NCBI GenBank assembly: GCA_958450365.1
Contig: CAUEEP010000289.1
Coordinates: forward strand, 124,001 to 188,000
Source: Mesorhabditis belari
Taxonomy: Eukaryota > Nematoda > Chromadorea > Rhabditida > Rhabditidae
Direction of reading: 5' to 3'
DNA length: 64,000 bases
The notes under the pieces are model-generated. The model saw only the letters and a list, made by a program, of their open reading frames with translations, was not told where the DNA came from and made no database searches. The position numbers and the translations under genes are program-made. Shown here piece after piece: positions 1 through 12,200 of the stretch. Positions within the stretch are counted from its first letter, which is position 1, and each line of letters opens with the position of its first letter.

Positions 1-3000
1 CAAGCCAATCCAACTGCAATGAACCAAGCAATGTTTCCATTGGCTTTGAGATCGGGACTACCATTCTCATATTCGTACCCGAATAAGGTCCACGAACAAA
101 TTCTACCTAAAAATGAAAAATTCTTTGCATGGTTGAGTAAAAATTAACAACAGAATACTTAACCATCAACATAACTCTAAGCTCGAAGTCGTCAATGAAT
201 CATTGTTATTGAGTTTATAAACTCCAGTGTAAATAAAAGCCCAAAGTCCGGATTTGTGTCCTATAGTCCTATAGGTAATTTAAAACAGCATACCTTTGTC
301 CACATCCCACAGCTTCACCGAGCCATCAATCGAACCTGTCACCAAAAAGTCCGGAGTCGAGCAATTGCAAGGAAGTGATGTTCGACGTATGACCATTTCG
401 GCCATGTAAGTGGTGAAGGCATAAGCCACCCTCACCAATGTCCCAAACCTAAAGAAAAGGAAGTAGTTTTCATAGGCTTGATTAAACATACCCAAATGTC
501 CGAGTCGTAACTTGGAGACCGAAAGTGTTTCAGCCAAGAAGCGCATCCGGAAAGTTCCGATAATCTTCGAACCTGAACCCTTGAAGAAAGTCAAGATGTG
601 TGATGCATGCTGAAAGAAACAAATATAGATGACATTATACCAAAATATTCAACAAGTAAAAGCCACTTCCTCTTTGCACATCCCAGACGCGAATCCCTCC
701 CGTCACGACTACCCGACATGACAAGATCACGCCGTGACTCAAACTAAGCAGAATCCAGTTTAAAGTCAAAATTTGAAAATTCAGCTTACCAAAAGTGAAA
801 GGGTTATATCCGTGGCGACCCGTCAACATGTGCAAGCACTCCCCGTGTGTACATTCCAAACCTAATAGAATATTATAGATTGCACTAGTAACTGTACAAA
901 CATTTACGTGATATAATCACCGCCACTAGATACAACCCGCTCTCCATCAAATTGCACACAATTCTGAAATTTAGTTTAAGCTAAAACTTTTGATACACAT
1001 ACCCTAGCATCGACAGCCAAAATGTGAAAGCATTTCCCGTCGACAATGTCCCAGACACGGAGCGTTTCATCAAGCGACCCAGAAACAAGACTCAAACATT
1101 ATGACCTTTTACTAAAGCAGAAAATTCGAGATTACTCACGTTGTGCCATGTAGACTCATGCATGTAATCCAATCCGTATGTCCCTGCAAAACATGAAGCT
1201 GTGCACCGGCTTGACACACACCAAATGCGCACCGTCTCATCCTGCCCGCCACTGAAAAATATTACAATAGAATTTGTTGTCATAAGAATTTTGTTTGAGT
1301 CTTTTTAGCTTCATTGGCAACTCTGATGAACTGCACTAGCTAGGAATCTATTAACTAACCAGACAATGTATTTGCCATCTTCGCTCACTTGATACGACGA
1401 AGGCTGACCATTCCTGACCAGTTAGAGTAAAAGCCGGCTTCAAGGCTCGGACGTACAAAACAATTAAACAAAATAAACTTGAGCATCTTCAACATTCCAG
1501 GCCCGCAACTTATCATCCTTGAGAACCAGTAATGATAAGACCAGGGTGAGCTTGTAGAGAAATTAGCGTATTTAAAGTCATCCTAGAAACCATCTTTTCG
1601 GTCAAACTCATTTATTCAAACCTCCAGAACAGTGCTCGATTCAATCGCCAGGATCGCTAATTCGAAATGATTCGCTTCTTTCGCAAGTACAGCGTGACTT
1701 CCATGGCGAACGCTCATAACATCTAGAAAAAAATTCATCGCAAACAAGTTGGGTCACTAACTCCCCATATTTTATCTCGCGTGCTTGTCGATTTTTGCTG
1801 TTTTTTTTGAACGTCCATATGTGAACAGATTGTGATTCCTGCTTGCTTTATTGCTCGATTCGTCGCTCGACCTCCGAGAAAACAAAAACTAAAAAACAGG
1901 TTTGAGACGAGTCTTTTAACAATCACTTCCCTAAATATGAACCAGTTCATTTAAACAAACATTATCATGTTTTTTTTCGCTTTTACATCTTTGTTGGCTT
2001 TGGAATTTCTCACATTATTGTCCTAAAAAGCAAGTTTGAGACGAGTCTTTTTACAATCGATTTGCTAAATATGAACCAGTTCATCTAAATAGACATTATC
2101 TATGTTTTCTCTCGCTTTATATCCTTGTTTCCTTTGGAATGAATAACATTACTGTCCGATATTCTACAAGTCTTAAAATCTAGTTTAATATAAATCTATC
2201 AGATTTGTATTTTTCCAAGTGTTATATAATCGTTCAAACATTGTTAGTGTGTTACAAACAAACGCTACCATATGTTTTCTCTCGCTTTATATCATTGCTG
2301 CTTTAAAATTAATAACTTTATTGTCCTAGATCTTTACAATTCTTCACATCTAGTTTAATAAAAATCTATCAGAGATGTACTTTTAAGTGTTATATTATCG
2401 GCTCAAAACTGTAACAAACCTTGGCGCATCAAATTTCATCGATATCCTCTCTCCAAACATTTTTGTCGCCACGTCCGATCATCTTCACAAAGCCGCCGCC
2501 ACGCCCGCGAAACGCCAGCACAAGTCATCAAATCGCACGGTGTCAAATAGGCAAGGATACGATGTAAGCAATCTAAAATAAACAATTACTCCCAAAAGCT
2601 TTATCAAACCTCCTCTTGGTATGCCAAGAAGTCCTTTGGAACAGTTCGCTGAGATGCCCTGAATTTGAAAATTTCACTGTTTGGGGATCATTCTCTTTAC
2701 CTCATCAACGAACTAGTGGCTCGGAGAGTGCTCCCAACCGGGCTTTGAACGGCAGCGCTCTGTTGAGGCAGAGACTCAACAGCTTCTGTCAAGGCTTCTA
2801 TCTTTTCTGCCGTATTTGCATCACCAGCAACTAAGAGCGCGTTCCGGTCGACGAGAAGTTTCTTGGCTTGTTCTCTCGGCTCTCGTCGCTCCCTTCCTCG
2901 AGCAGCTCCAACAGCTTTTGGTTTTCCACTCGGATGTTGACCGGCGTTGCGAGCACGGGTGATGGCTTTGAATCGGGCTTCAGCTTTGCCGACAGTTTTC

Positions 3001-3063
3001 TCCAGGTAGATCCGCTTTCAAAGTTTCGAGTTTAGTCTTGCTGCTCTCCGGCTTGTTCGACAT
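1..3063 (-). pseudogene. FBXW7/SEL-10-like F-box/WD40 gene, copy A (3' end off window)
   Basis: The FBXW7/SEL-10 family forms the substrate-binding subunit of SCF ubiquitin ligases: the F-box binds Skp1 and the WD40 propeller binds phosphodegrons. The start ATG is at 3061-3063, directly behind a TTTCATTTAG acceptor, which suggests trans-splicing. Downstream on the minus strand come a long helical N-terminal exon, an F-box exon near 2440-2570, the linker with SPWKSLYLRKKR-like residues, and short WD exons ending in motifs such as [12 protein letters not shown] near 300. Intron 3 contains a tandem duplication of about 120 bp (about 1890-2110). Compared with copy D, extra bases at about 2992-3008 shift the N-terminal frame to an early stop, and the WD exon near 815-850 has a compensating pair of indels. 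The final WD/C-terminal exon runs to the window edge. Family membership is firm. Whether the breaks are real or assembly indels is open. Confidence 0.75.
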
Positions 3064-3773
3064 CGACCCTAAATGAAAAATTACAGCAAAGATAACACCG
3101 TAAATAATAAAACAAAAAAAAAAAACCCGAAGACAAGACACTACTAGCTTCTAAATGTGCTCCAATACCTGAACGGGGGCGAAGAATTGTTCATTCGTCA
3201 TTTTTAGACGGTAAAGCTTGTTTTGCGTTCTAAACAAAGTTTTCAGCGCTAGAATTTATTTAATTTGACTATAATTGTAAATAAAGCACCAAAAACACCT
3301 TAGCTGAGGCTTAAAATCCTTGCTACCATCCGGTTGAACAAAGATTTTGGGGAAGGACGGCATTTTTAAGCAGCACACTGTATTTTAAATTTGCACAATT
3401 TAGTGGGGTAGTTTGAAAGTAATTGGTGTATTCATTGAGCAGCACATTTTAGTGGGTAGTTTTAGTTGGTGTATCGTAAATTATGATACACTTTATTTAT
3501 ATGGGAGGACCTCCACTTTGAGGCCCTAATCTCGAAATAGTTTTCAACACCGATTCATGTGGGCACGCTTTTAATGTATTAGCAACAGGGGACTAAATCA
3601 AAAGATCGCCGCTAAAAGAGCGCCATTTAAATGAGCGCCAATGCAAAAAATGCTTAAAAAGAGCGCTGAATAGATTTTTACGACTAGAATGTTTCGGATC
3701 TGGCTAGTTTCGAGTTTTTTTCTTTTTTCTCTAAAAGATCTGCGCATGGCTATAAAATGTAAGCTAAACTAGT

Positions 3774-4041
3774 TTACCGTCAATACTGTAATAGTACCCC
3801 ACCCCAATAATGACGGTGCGAAGTGTTGCGTAGTCTAGCTTTGAACGCGTTTTCCTCGACACTGGTTTATGCTACAGTGCCCGCTTAGGTATCAAAAATA
3901 GTCCCTGAATTTCAGGGCTATTTTTTCATACAGCGCATTTTTTGAAATTACGGGCGCTTTAAAAAAAATGAAATACTAAAAACTTTTGCAACTACGCGAC
4001 TGTACGAGGGGTGTGGGGTACTATTACAGTATTTACAGTAA
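3774..4041. mobile_element. MITE, long form 1, TIR TTACCGTMAATACTGTAATA
   Basis: A 268-bp non-coding element has terminal inverted repeats of about 27 bp. The left end begins TTACCGTCAATACTGTAATA and continues GTACCCCACCCC; the right end is its near reverse complement and finishes in TTACAGTAA. A closely similar 304-bp element lies at 21064-21367. No transposase is present, so it is presumably mobilised in trans. It lies upstream of F-box/WD40 copy A. Confidence 0.7.
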
Positions 4042-4315
4042 GTATTCTTATTACTAAGTAGTATTGATGATCCAAATCTATGCACAAGGTATCCAGTTGC
4101 AGTATTGCTATCATCCAATTGCCCAAATCGTTTTCAGACTTCGCGGTGAGCAATGTCTGTGCAAGGGTGATCTTTGCAATTCCACATCGTCAACCCAACA
4201 ACAAGCGGCTTTCGCAAGCGCTCCATTGCTTCTTGCTTTTTAAACCTATCATCGATTTGATCTATGCACGGACTCTATTGCATTGGCAATAGCGGCTTTT
4301 CGAAGTTGAGGGTTC

Positions 4316-4830
4316 TCATAATAATTTTTCAGATTTGTCAAAAATTTTCCAACAGTTATGCCAACTTTCGTGGCTACCATCAAAATCGGGTATGTTTAAC
4401 TGAAAGTAACCTCGTTGAAGTTGAGCCATTCCTCCTCTCGCATCGTCTGATCCATTAGCGCTCGCATTTGCTGCAATTGATGGGGGCATTGGATGTCCTT
4501 CGCACTTGGCTGTCCAATCGTGACCACCAAACTGCTGTTGACTTTTCGAATTTTCACGAGCTTGCTTCATAGCCAATTCCAAATTAAACGTTAGGTCAAG
4601 TAACTTTTTCACAATCCTCATCTTTCCTCTCAAGGTATTCTCCGCATTCTTCAACTTCTTCGGGAGTGAAATTGTTGAAATCTCTATCTCGAATTTCATC
4701 TACTCTTTCCTTGTAGTCATTCATTTTCGCTACGTCAGTATCTGACTGCGTTAGCAATTTTTCAATTTTCCGGGGATATTTTCAACCTCCAAATCTCGAA
4801 TAAGCTTTAACCAACACTTCCCTCAAATAC
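4316..4830 (-). mobile_element. BEL/Pao-type gag fragment (DUF1759-like)
   Basis: The minus strand carries a degenerate Gag region. A first frame near 4720-4610 is acidic and coiled-coil-like (MNDYKERVDEIRDRDF, then EEVEECGEYLER). After a frame slip the reading continues through LELAMKQARENSKSQQQ into QLNIPDFDGSHESWHNCW. That last stretch matches the 'P.F.G....W..FW..F' signature that opens the Gag-like domain of BEL/Pao LTR retrotransposons. No LTR, protease or polymerase is attached here. About 90 bp at 4240-4330 recurs at 26490-26580 beside a second gag piece, so both probably derive from one element family. The family match is by motif recognition only. Confidence 0.65.
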
Positions 4831-5269
4831 TAGGCCACTATTTAGAGCTCTAGTCATTTGGGCTGGCACGAGTTATCAACTTCTGTGCCATTCGGGAACC
4901 TTCCCTTGCGTAATTTCCCCGGCTTGCGTGTAAGAAATATATTTATACTTTGATCTTTATAATTTCTTGTAAGATCGTGTCTCGGTACGCGTTCCATGGT
5001 AGATGTCTTGAAACGCACAATTTATCAAAACTTTCCTTATTAGGGAAAACTTCGCTCCAACTGGAGCAACCTGGCACTATCACAACTACTTCCAACACTT
5101 GCGTGTGAAAAGAATGAAGTAGAAAAAGGAGCCCACAACTGACTCAAGACAAAGCTTAAATAGTGGGTTTTTACGTACACAAGATACGCCAAAGGGACAA
5201 CTGAATATCGTCTAGTGGCTGATTACGGTAGTTTATCCATCAACTTTGAATTTTAACTGAATTTTAACC

Positions 5270-5480
5270 CTCTGGCCTTCTCTATTTTCTTTGTCTGCCA
5301 ACCTCTGATCTTGTGGATTGGCCTTCTCAAGATCTAAACAGCGGCATCAGTGATTCGAAAGTTTGCGGAAATCTCAACATCTCTCAGCGTTGCCAACCCA
5401 ACAATGCCAATATAAAGCATGAAACGCTGCGTGCAATTCGTGTTCTTGTGATAGATCGATACTAAAAGACTATTAAAAAA
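5270..5480 (-). repeat. Displaced exon fragment, copy 1 of 3
   Basis: This segment is near-identical to 37360-37545 and 38870-39050. On the minus strand it can encode a short stretch with SIYHKNTNCTQRFMLYIGIV, which is hydrophobic at its end, and then an acidic linker. I do not recognise the parent gene. The fragment has no start or terminator of its own and lies between repeat-derived sequences. Confidence 0.5.
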
Positions 5481-6185
5481 AGGCTAATTGCAAGATTTGG
5501 CCTTAAATGCTCAGACCAAATGCCCAATGCGAAAGAGTCAAGTTGATTCCCTTTTGTTCATTCTAGGCCAGCCGAAGCCAAGGTTTTGAGCCAATTCAAT
5601 GGTAAGGCTGAAAAGTCAGGCAAATACCTATTGAAAACGATTGTTTTTGGCTTCAATTTGGCTTTTTCAAAGAGTCTTCAAAGTATTTGCCTTTCCCATT
5701 GACAATCCCACTTTAAGCTCGAATATCTTGGTGTTTAGCTTCTTTAATTTTGGTTTCATTAGATGCGCCCAGTCTTTCTCTATCGATTCGTATAAAAACT
5801 ATTGAAATTCGTTGGCCCAATTCAAAGAAATTTGAGCTTTTAAAGTTCGATTACCATGATCGGAATCGGAAACATAATGACTGCAATGGTCGGAGCCAGC
5901 TTTTTGACTTACTAGCGCCAAAATCGAAAACAAGAGTCGAGAAGATAAACGTCTGGACCTGGCCTTTCCATTCTGACTAAGCTAATAAGGGATTAAGATG
6001 TAGACTTGGCTATTGATCTTCTTTTAAAATAATCACTATTTATCAAGATCTTCATTGAACTGGTGATAAAGATTGATCACTAAACGCCGAGGCTTATGCC
6101 AAATTTGGCTCCTATAATGCTAAATTCCCACTTCTACACTGGCTAGACCTAAGCTTTAAGTCAAAATGTAAAATAAGGAAGTCAA
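5481..6185. other. No gene recognised
   Basis: AT-rich sequence between the displaced exon fragment and a MITE unit. The only open frame (5750-5980, +) is short, has no recognisable motif and no splice context. The start of the stretch is built from words shared with 37500-37570. Confidence 0.4.
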
Positions 6186-6189
6186 TTTT

Positions 6190-6541
6190 CGCCGACCGCA
6201 GCTCCAACACCGAGCGGGGCTTAAATTCTGGCACGATAAACTTCACCCCTTACCTACGAGTTGTGCACAAAAGGGTATTTCGTGGCTGAAGTGCTAAAAA
6301 GCGCAATGCGAATCGAGTTTTTGAGCCGTGAAGCCACCAACGATGATTTTAGTGTACATTCTACCGTAAACCTCTTTCTAATACGTGCTCCTTTCGTATA
6401 TTTAAGGAGACTTTTTGCCATAAATTTCATTTCATTCAACTCGTTCAACAGGTGTATATGCCGTAAATACTGTGATAAGTACCCCACCGGCCTCTAGTGC
6501 GTGCCACACTGGTGGGGTACTCTTACCGTGTTTACGGTAGT
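6190..6541 (+). mobile_element. Hairpin-bearing repeat unit, copy 1
   Basis: This is a repeated unit of about 350 bp. It opens with CCGCAGCTCCAACACC, continues through a conserved stretch with TTACCTACGAG and CGTATATTTAAGGAGAC, and ends in an 80-bp palindrome (6461-6538) whose arms are CCGTAAATACTGTGATA and the matching strand ending in TTTACGG. Related units lie at 22600-22900, 23780-24079, 34674-35035 (inverted), 40340-40645 and 43285-43535 (inverted, half palindrome). The palindrome shares its arm sequence with the MITE ends at 3774 and 21064. Confidence 0.65.
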
Positions 6542-6745
6542 GAGTAATGGTATTTTGTTCAGGACTTTTCCTTATATTAATTACGTATTTTGTATTGGTT
6601 TATAAACAAGATTAAACATTTACAACTCAACATTGATGATAAAAATGAAGTAACAAACAAAACAGTTGTTACCATCCTACAAAAAAACAGAATAAACGAT
6701 CTTTCACAACGATCTCACAAAGACCTAGGGAAATAGCAAAAAGGC

Positions 6746-7705
6746 CTATGGATATGATGCGTCAAATCGATGAAGATGAGCTTTGTGGCCTCGGTCCTAT
6801 CTACCGATCGAACTCCACATACGAGCGATGTTTCAGTGGCTCTGAGATCCCAATTATAAGGGCCAGGGTCACTCGAACGAGATCGAACGAGATCACGAAT
6901 GAAGGTACCTTAAAATGGAAAAATTAACAACACGACACTAAACTTTGCACACTTAGATTTAAGCTTGACTAGCTGACGAGACAAGTTATGTAGTGAATCC
7001 ATTCTACTTTCAATGCCAGCTTGCAGTCTGGATCTTATTGTCTATAGCATTGAGTAATTTAAAATCGCCACCTTTCTCCACATCCCACAGCATAACCGTA
7101 GCCGGATGCATCGAACCTGTCACCAAAAGTCCGGAGTCGAGCAGTTGCAATGGAAGTGATCTTCGACGTCTGACCATTTAAGTGGTGAAGGCACGAGCCA
7201 CCCCTCACGAATGTCCCAAACCTAAAGAAATTGCTGTAGTTTTCGTGAGGCTTGATTAAACATTACTAAACTTCCGAGTCGTAATAAGAGACTAAAATGT
7301 TTCCGCGAAGCTGCAACCCAAAGCGACGACCCGCAAACGGTAACTCTTCAAGACAGCCAAGAAGTGCGATGCATGCTGAAAGAACAAATATAGATGACAT
7401 TGTCACCGAATAGTGAAAAAGTAAAAACCACTTCCTGTTTGCACATCCCCAGACGCGAAACGTTCCGTCACTACCCGCCACGACAAGATCGCGCTCTGGC
7501 TCAAACTAAAAACAGAATCCTGATTAAAGCCAAAATTCGACAACTCAACTCACCAAAAGTGAAGCAACCAGGACTCGTGTGACCGGTCAGCGTGTACAAA
7601 CACTCCCTCCGTGTGTACATTCCAAACCTAATATAGAATATTCATAAATAGCACCAATAACTGTACAAACCTTTACGGTAAAATCATCTCTATTAGATCA
7701 TCATA
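6746..7705 (-). pseudogene. F-box/WD40 copy B, 3' part only
   Basis: Only the C-terminal half of the propeller is left. The last exon reads GTFIRDLVRSRSSDPGPYNW, then LRATETSLVCGVRSVDR, then EATKLIFID, which follows the C-terminal strand of FBXW7 proteins. Upstream WD exons run to about 7690, where homology stops inside a WD exon and unrelated DNA begins. The final codons are shifted by loss of one T (ATCGATTTGACG where sister copies have ATCGATTTTGACG), so the usual stop at 6746-6748 is out of frame. There is no F-box, start or promoter. It is a truncated pseudogene. Confidence 0.75.
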
Positions 7706-7794
7706 TAAGTCTTTTAATGGAAATCAACCGTAGTTTAATTGGTGCATTTGTTGGCTTGAAACGGCAGACGAAAAGAAACGAAAAGACTTCATCA

Positions 7795-8155
7795 CATCAA
7801 CCTAATAAAAGTTTATAATAACAAAAACTCTTAAAAAGAATAGTAAAAGGAAAGAGTAAACTCTTAGCTTTCGTTGTGAGAATTCGATTCTTTCGATTGA
7901 TTTTGTTATTAGATTGGCATTTTTGCGCTACAAAAACAGAGTATTAATTAGAAATTTGCCCTTTTCAATGGAACCTATTGTTTCTTAAAGACATCCCGGA
8001 CTATGTAAGCTGAATATCGGCCAGTATGTCAATAAAGTTACTTTATCATTGTCCTGAATTTTGCATACCAGCAAATTTTGTGAATTCAAAGAATCTTACC
8101 ATAAGAGACTGGTGTTAAGTCAGATTTTAAATTTCTTCTATCTTTCAATGGGTGT
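7795..8155. repeat. Repeat inverted relative to 39895-40215
   Basis: The motif TTCGATTGATTTTGTTATTA and the flanking words around CAATAAAGTTACTTTATCATTG occur here and, reverse-complemented, at 39895-40215 beside BEL/Pao coding fragments. No coding potential is evident. It could be a decayed LTR or untranslated part of that element, which is inference. Confidence 0.5.
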
Positions 8156-8544
8156 AGATAAAGCACTGAAAAAGGCAGCGCTTTTCCAGGATCCCAGGAT
8201 GAAAAGATGAAAGGGTACTTTAAAAATGAAAGACATTTATCAAAAATTTTGGTTAAAAGCAATCACCCTCTGCATTTCTCATCCTCACAAAGTCCCATTT
8301 AACTAGTTTTCCACTGTTCCCTCTCACAAATGAGCTTGGGAATGGGCCTTTTGTCAGTCACCTGGCCTTCCCCTTCCCTTCCCTTCCACTTTCCCTTTCC
8401 CTCTAGGTACCCACCTCGAGAAACTGAGTCAACAGCCCAAAAGAACATTTAGCTGAAAATCCTAGCTGGTTCTCTGACTCTAATTTCAGTTGACAATCTC
8501 TATTACTTTCTTAGTTTTATGTGTTCTCAGTTTCGCACTAAGTT

Positions 8545-8620
8545 CAAGCCAAGCCTAAGCCTGAGCCAAGCAAAAGCCAAGCCCAAGCCTAAGCCTGAGC
8601 CTGAGCCAACTCACCCTTTG
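8545..8620. repeat. Degenerate telomere-like repeat (GCCTAA/GCCTGA)
   Basis: Tandem hexamers GCCTAA, GCCTGA and GCCAAG variants form a short irregular array. Read on the other strand this is TTAGGC and TCAGGC, resembling the nematode telomere unit TTAGGC. A second array lies at 10295-10480. The two flank F-box/WD40 copy C. Confidence 0.5.
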
Positions 8621-8791
8621 CAAATAGCGATACAATGGCCTCGTTGCACTAATGGTCACCACTAAGACAATTCCGCCGACCACCACTGCCCAGATCCATT
8701 TCTTGCTTTTTTGCGGCATTTGGGCATTGGGCACAACATGGTGCTCTAAGGAAAGAGATAGCAGAAAAGCCATCGATTTACGATCGGCCAT
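8615..8791 (-). CDS. Small single-pass membrane protein, 5' fragment
   Basis: A tiny first exon (8782-8791, ATG plus seven bases) followed by a 36-nt intron ending CCTTAG joins in frame to an exon at 8615-8745. The product would start MADQHHVVPNAQMPQKSKKW and contain one strong membrane segment (WAVVVGGIVLVVTISA), with a cytoplasmic-looking basic flank before it. A GTGAG donor follows at 8614, but I cannot follow the next exon because the sequence enters the telomere-like tract. It may be a real short gene or a displaced 5' fragment. The family is not recognised. Confidence 0.4.
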
Positions 8792-8849
8792 AATAAACCA
8801 ATAGTTCCTCGCTCCTAGTTCCCTCCAGTAGGCTACGTGATGTGATAGA

Positions 8850-9845
8850 TTGATATTAAACTGGGTCTTACACTTCTAAGGTATAGGATGATACTGTTAC
8901 TGATTCAATAATGTGATTATTCTGCAGCAAAGAAAGCTTTAATGCGAAGAAAACAAATGATAATGTTTGTTTCCGATGAACTGGTTCACATTTAAAAATA
9001 CGATTAGTAAAGGATTCGTCACAAGCTCTTACTAACTTCTTTTGCTCAGTTTTCGTTTTCTCGGAGGCTGGGCGACGAATCGAGCAAATGAGGAAGCGGG
9101 AATCACAATCTGTTCACATATGGACGTTCAAGAGCACATCAGAATCGACGAGAACGCGAGATCGCATATGGCCAGTTAGTGCCGACTTGTTGCTGAATTA
9201 AATTTTTCTAGGTGTTATGAGCGATCCTCATGGAAGTCACTGTACTTGCGGAAGCAGCGAATCATTTCCAATCGGCGATCCCGACCGATTCAATCAAGCA
9301 CTGTTCTAAAAGTTTGGACAAATGTTTTGGCTATAAAATTTTTTTGAGGGTCACGATCAACATGCGATGAATTATCTACAAGTTCAGTCTGGTCGTATCG
9401 TTACTTTTTATCAGGTGATAATACGTTGCGGATTTGGAATGTTGATGATGCTCAAGTTTGTTTCGTTTTATCATTATTGTACGTCTTAATTTAGCCTGGC
9501 TCTCACTCTAACTGGTCCATATGGATAGAGTTACGACGTCTGAAGTGAGCGATGATGGTAAATACATTGTCAGGTTAGTTATTAGACTTTAGCTAGTGCA
9601 ATTGATACGGGTTGCCAATGAATGCTAACAATGCCAATGCTAACAAAATTCTAGAACAAAAATACTTGTGAGAACAAAGTCTATTGCATTATTTAAGTGG
9701 CGCTTATGATCGAAAGTTGCGCGTTTGGTGTGGTCAAACCGGTGCACAGCGTCATGTTCTGCAGGGGCATACGAGGGAAGTGTGGTGCATGAGTCTACAT
9801 GGCACAACGTGAGTTATCTAAATTTTGTGCTTTAGCTAAATTCAG
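8850..9845 (+). pseudogene. F-box/WD40 copy C, middle part only
   Basis: Homology to the other copies starts inside intron 3 (about 8850). It includes the linker exon beginning at 9050 (SFRFLGGWATNRANEEAGIT), the RSSWKSLYLRKQRI region, the first WD blades with DNTLRIWNVDD, and a later blade with YDRKLRVWCGQTGAQ. It stops after 9830 in unrelated DNA. This copy keeps GHDQHAMNYLQV-like residues, closer to canonical FBXW7 blade 1 than its sisters. One base is missing in the linker exon (CAAGAGCAC versus CAAGAAGCAC), which shifts the frame. F-box and C-terminus are absent. Confidence 0.7.
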
Positions 9846-10700
9846 GTCTGGTTGGTCTAGTTGGTCTGGTCGAATCTCAGGCCCAGCGGCCAAGGTCAGG
9901 CCAGACTCTGCTTCTGGATGACTTACCTGACCTGTCGTTGATCCAGGATCTGGCCAGCTCTTCTAAACTAAAGGATCGTTTTCATTCCATGTCCCTTGTA
10001 AGAATGTAAGGATGTAAGACAGATCCGGCTGCTGGTGGTACAAATGGCGCATCGACGATCAAGATTGTATGCGGTTGTGAAAAAGGTTGTTGTCGTTTTT
10101 CTTTAAGAATTAAAAATTTAAACCAACCTCTCCTGCTAACCTGGCCTGGATTTCTGTTAGTTAAATTATACTATCTAGTCTTGTCACCTAATCTAGCAGG
10201 ATCAGCTTGGGTCAAATCTAACGAATTGGCTTTGCTAGTATGACCTAACTTGGCACGAATCTGGTTCCTAACTCTGGCCTAGGCCTGGTTTAGGCTCAGG
10301 CTCAGGCTGAAACTTAGACTTAGTGCGAAGGCTAGCGGCTAGCGCCTCGCACGAAGTCTATTTGGGTTTGGGCTAAAGCCCCATTTTCTGGATCTCCTGG
10401 CCAGTTCTCAGAGCTAAAGGACAAGCGCTTGGCGATGCTCATGGGTTAGGCTCAGGCTCAGGCTTAGGCTTGGCTTGAGCTTGGCTTGGCTCAAGAAATC
10501 TGGCCTGCTTTCTAAAGTCAGCCAGCAAGTGGAGTTGAATCTCTACCGTACTCGAATCCATGTTTAGTTGTGGTACCAATGGCGCCTCGACGATCAAGAT
10601 CTGTATGCGGTTGTTAAAAAGGTTGTTGTCGTTTTCTATAAGAGTTGTTCATTTACAGGATCAAATCTTCGCCACAGTGAACCCGAATCAACGGCAGAGG
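9846..10700. repeat. Mosaic of short repeats, including a direct duplication
   Basis: CTGG/CCTGG-rich text of the same flavour as 36775-36870 is followed by a direct duplication: about 10035-10105 and 10570-10640 share GCATCGACGATCAAGAT and GGTTGTTGTCGTTTT. A second telomere-like array (10295-10480, TTAGGC/TCAGGC/TTGGCT) lies between the duplicates. No complete gene is visible. Confidence 0.45.
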
Positions 10701-10894
10701 AATTGATTTGAAAAACACTTTTGATAATGCAAAATGTATCGATTACACACAAAAACTCTCTACAAAAATACCCTGTAAACTGACCAAAAAATGAAAGAAA
10801 AAAGCAAGGAATTCAAGAATGAAGTGTATTGCATTGAAATATCGCTAAAAAAACTTTAAGAACCCGCATAAAATTAAGAAAATCGATGTGTCAA

Positions 10895-11250
10895 CCAGGA
10901 ATGTCAAACAGTCAAATTATCAAAAATGGAAGGCTTGAGGTTTAGGGTAAAGAAATTTACAGTTAAAGTACAAGTTTTCTACTGAACAATCAGCCTAGTG
11001 CCTTTCCAGATCTTACAATTTACTCAAAAATCGTCTAGGAAGATGAACGGAGAGGTGGCCACGCTCGTGTACTTGATCGAGGTCACGAAGGGTGGAGAGC
11101 TAAAAAGTGATCTAGACACCGTAAAAAAGCTTCTTTTTGTAGCATGACATCCAGGATTTAGAAATTTGATCTTAAAAAAGCGAGTTAGCTGTTTTATAGT
11201 GTTTTATTGGACTTGAAGTCATAGAGAGCTAAATCTGCTATAAATAGTCA
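10895..11250 (+). repeat. Exon-containing fragment, inverted copy at 36405-36770
   Basis: A possible exon at 11015-11120, after a TTTCCAG acceptor, encodes ILQFTQKSSRKMNGEVATLV, then YLIEVTKGGELKSDLDT and a GTAAAA donor. The same sequence, reverse-complemented and with small indels, lies at 36405-36770, directly beside the inverted actin fragment. The protein family is not recognised. The conserved word YLIEVTKGGELKSDLDT in both copies suggests an originally coding sequence. Confidence 0.45.
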
Positions 11251-11439
11251 TCAAGCTACAGTAACTCGATCTTTTTTATGCTAACATCCAGTATTTAGAT
11301 ATCAGTGGGATTTTTGGCCATCATGCTTTTTTGACGATATTTCACCTGGTCTCGTTTGCTCAACGGCGAGAAACTCGTAAATCATTGATCGATAGATTTG
11401 AGTGGCTGTTTTTGTGTCATCCTGAACGATTTGTGATTG

Positions 11440-12200
11440 TTCCCTTGCCGTAATCCTTGCTTCAAGCCCAAATGCTGATTTTTAAAACAATTACCGCCGC
11501 CGTTCCCCTTCTCGACAACATCATCAAAGTCGACGAATAACGGGATTAGTTCGGTGTTGAGAACGAACTGGAAATTTGAAATTTTCTGTGAAATTTCTTC
11601 GATCTGGACTCACAGCAGTATTTCACGAACTTGTTGCCTTCGAAAGTCCCGAAAATCGATCTCGAGTTGCGGAGGAGGAAACCGGTGATCTGATGGACGA
11701 TGGCGATCCGTTGCTGTAAAGTGACAGCCAGCAGGGATAAAGTAGTCACTGGCTGGCCTCTTTCAATCAAAATCGAGTAGTTATCCAGCTCGGCACAGTA
11801 GGAGAACAGCTAGAAATGGAAACCGGATGAAAAATATCGTTTTCCAGTTTAACTTGTACAGATTCCATTTTCAAAGCCATTTATCACCCGAATAAGATAG
11901 AATTCCCAAAGCGAGTTTCGAGCTTAAAACTTTAGAATAAGCCTTGTGCGTTCCAGAATGAACTTTGAATTCGAAATCGACCCACGTTAGGCACATTCGG
12001 GTCATTTCTAGCCGTTTGAGCCAGGGATTTCGCGGAGGAAAGACTCGCGAAGCTGCAATTGGCAGAGTTTCTCCTGGAAACGGGTTTTTTAAGTGTCGTG
12101 TGTTCTAGATCGGCTAAATCTGTAGAAAAATTCCCGTACCGAGTCGATTTTCGTGAAAATTTCTTCTGACAAAGGCGCATCGAGTGGCCGCTGAGGTGCG
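11440..12200 (-). CDS. Exons of an unrecognised gene, partly duplicated at 25649-26160
   Basis: One minus-strand exon (about 11590-11811, after an ATTTCTAG acceptor) encodes LFSYCAELDNYSILIERGQP and continues LQQRIAIVHQITGFLLRNSR. An upstream exon near 12080-12190 encodes PLDAPLSEEIFTKIDSVREF. Splice sites look plausible, but I could not connect them into a full model or recognise the family. Pieces of the same exons recur at 25649-25950 fused to F-box/WD40 copy E. This may be the original locus or another remnant. Confidence 0.4.
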
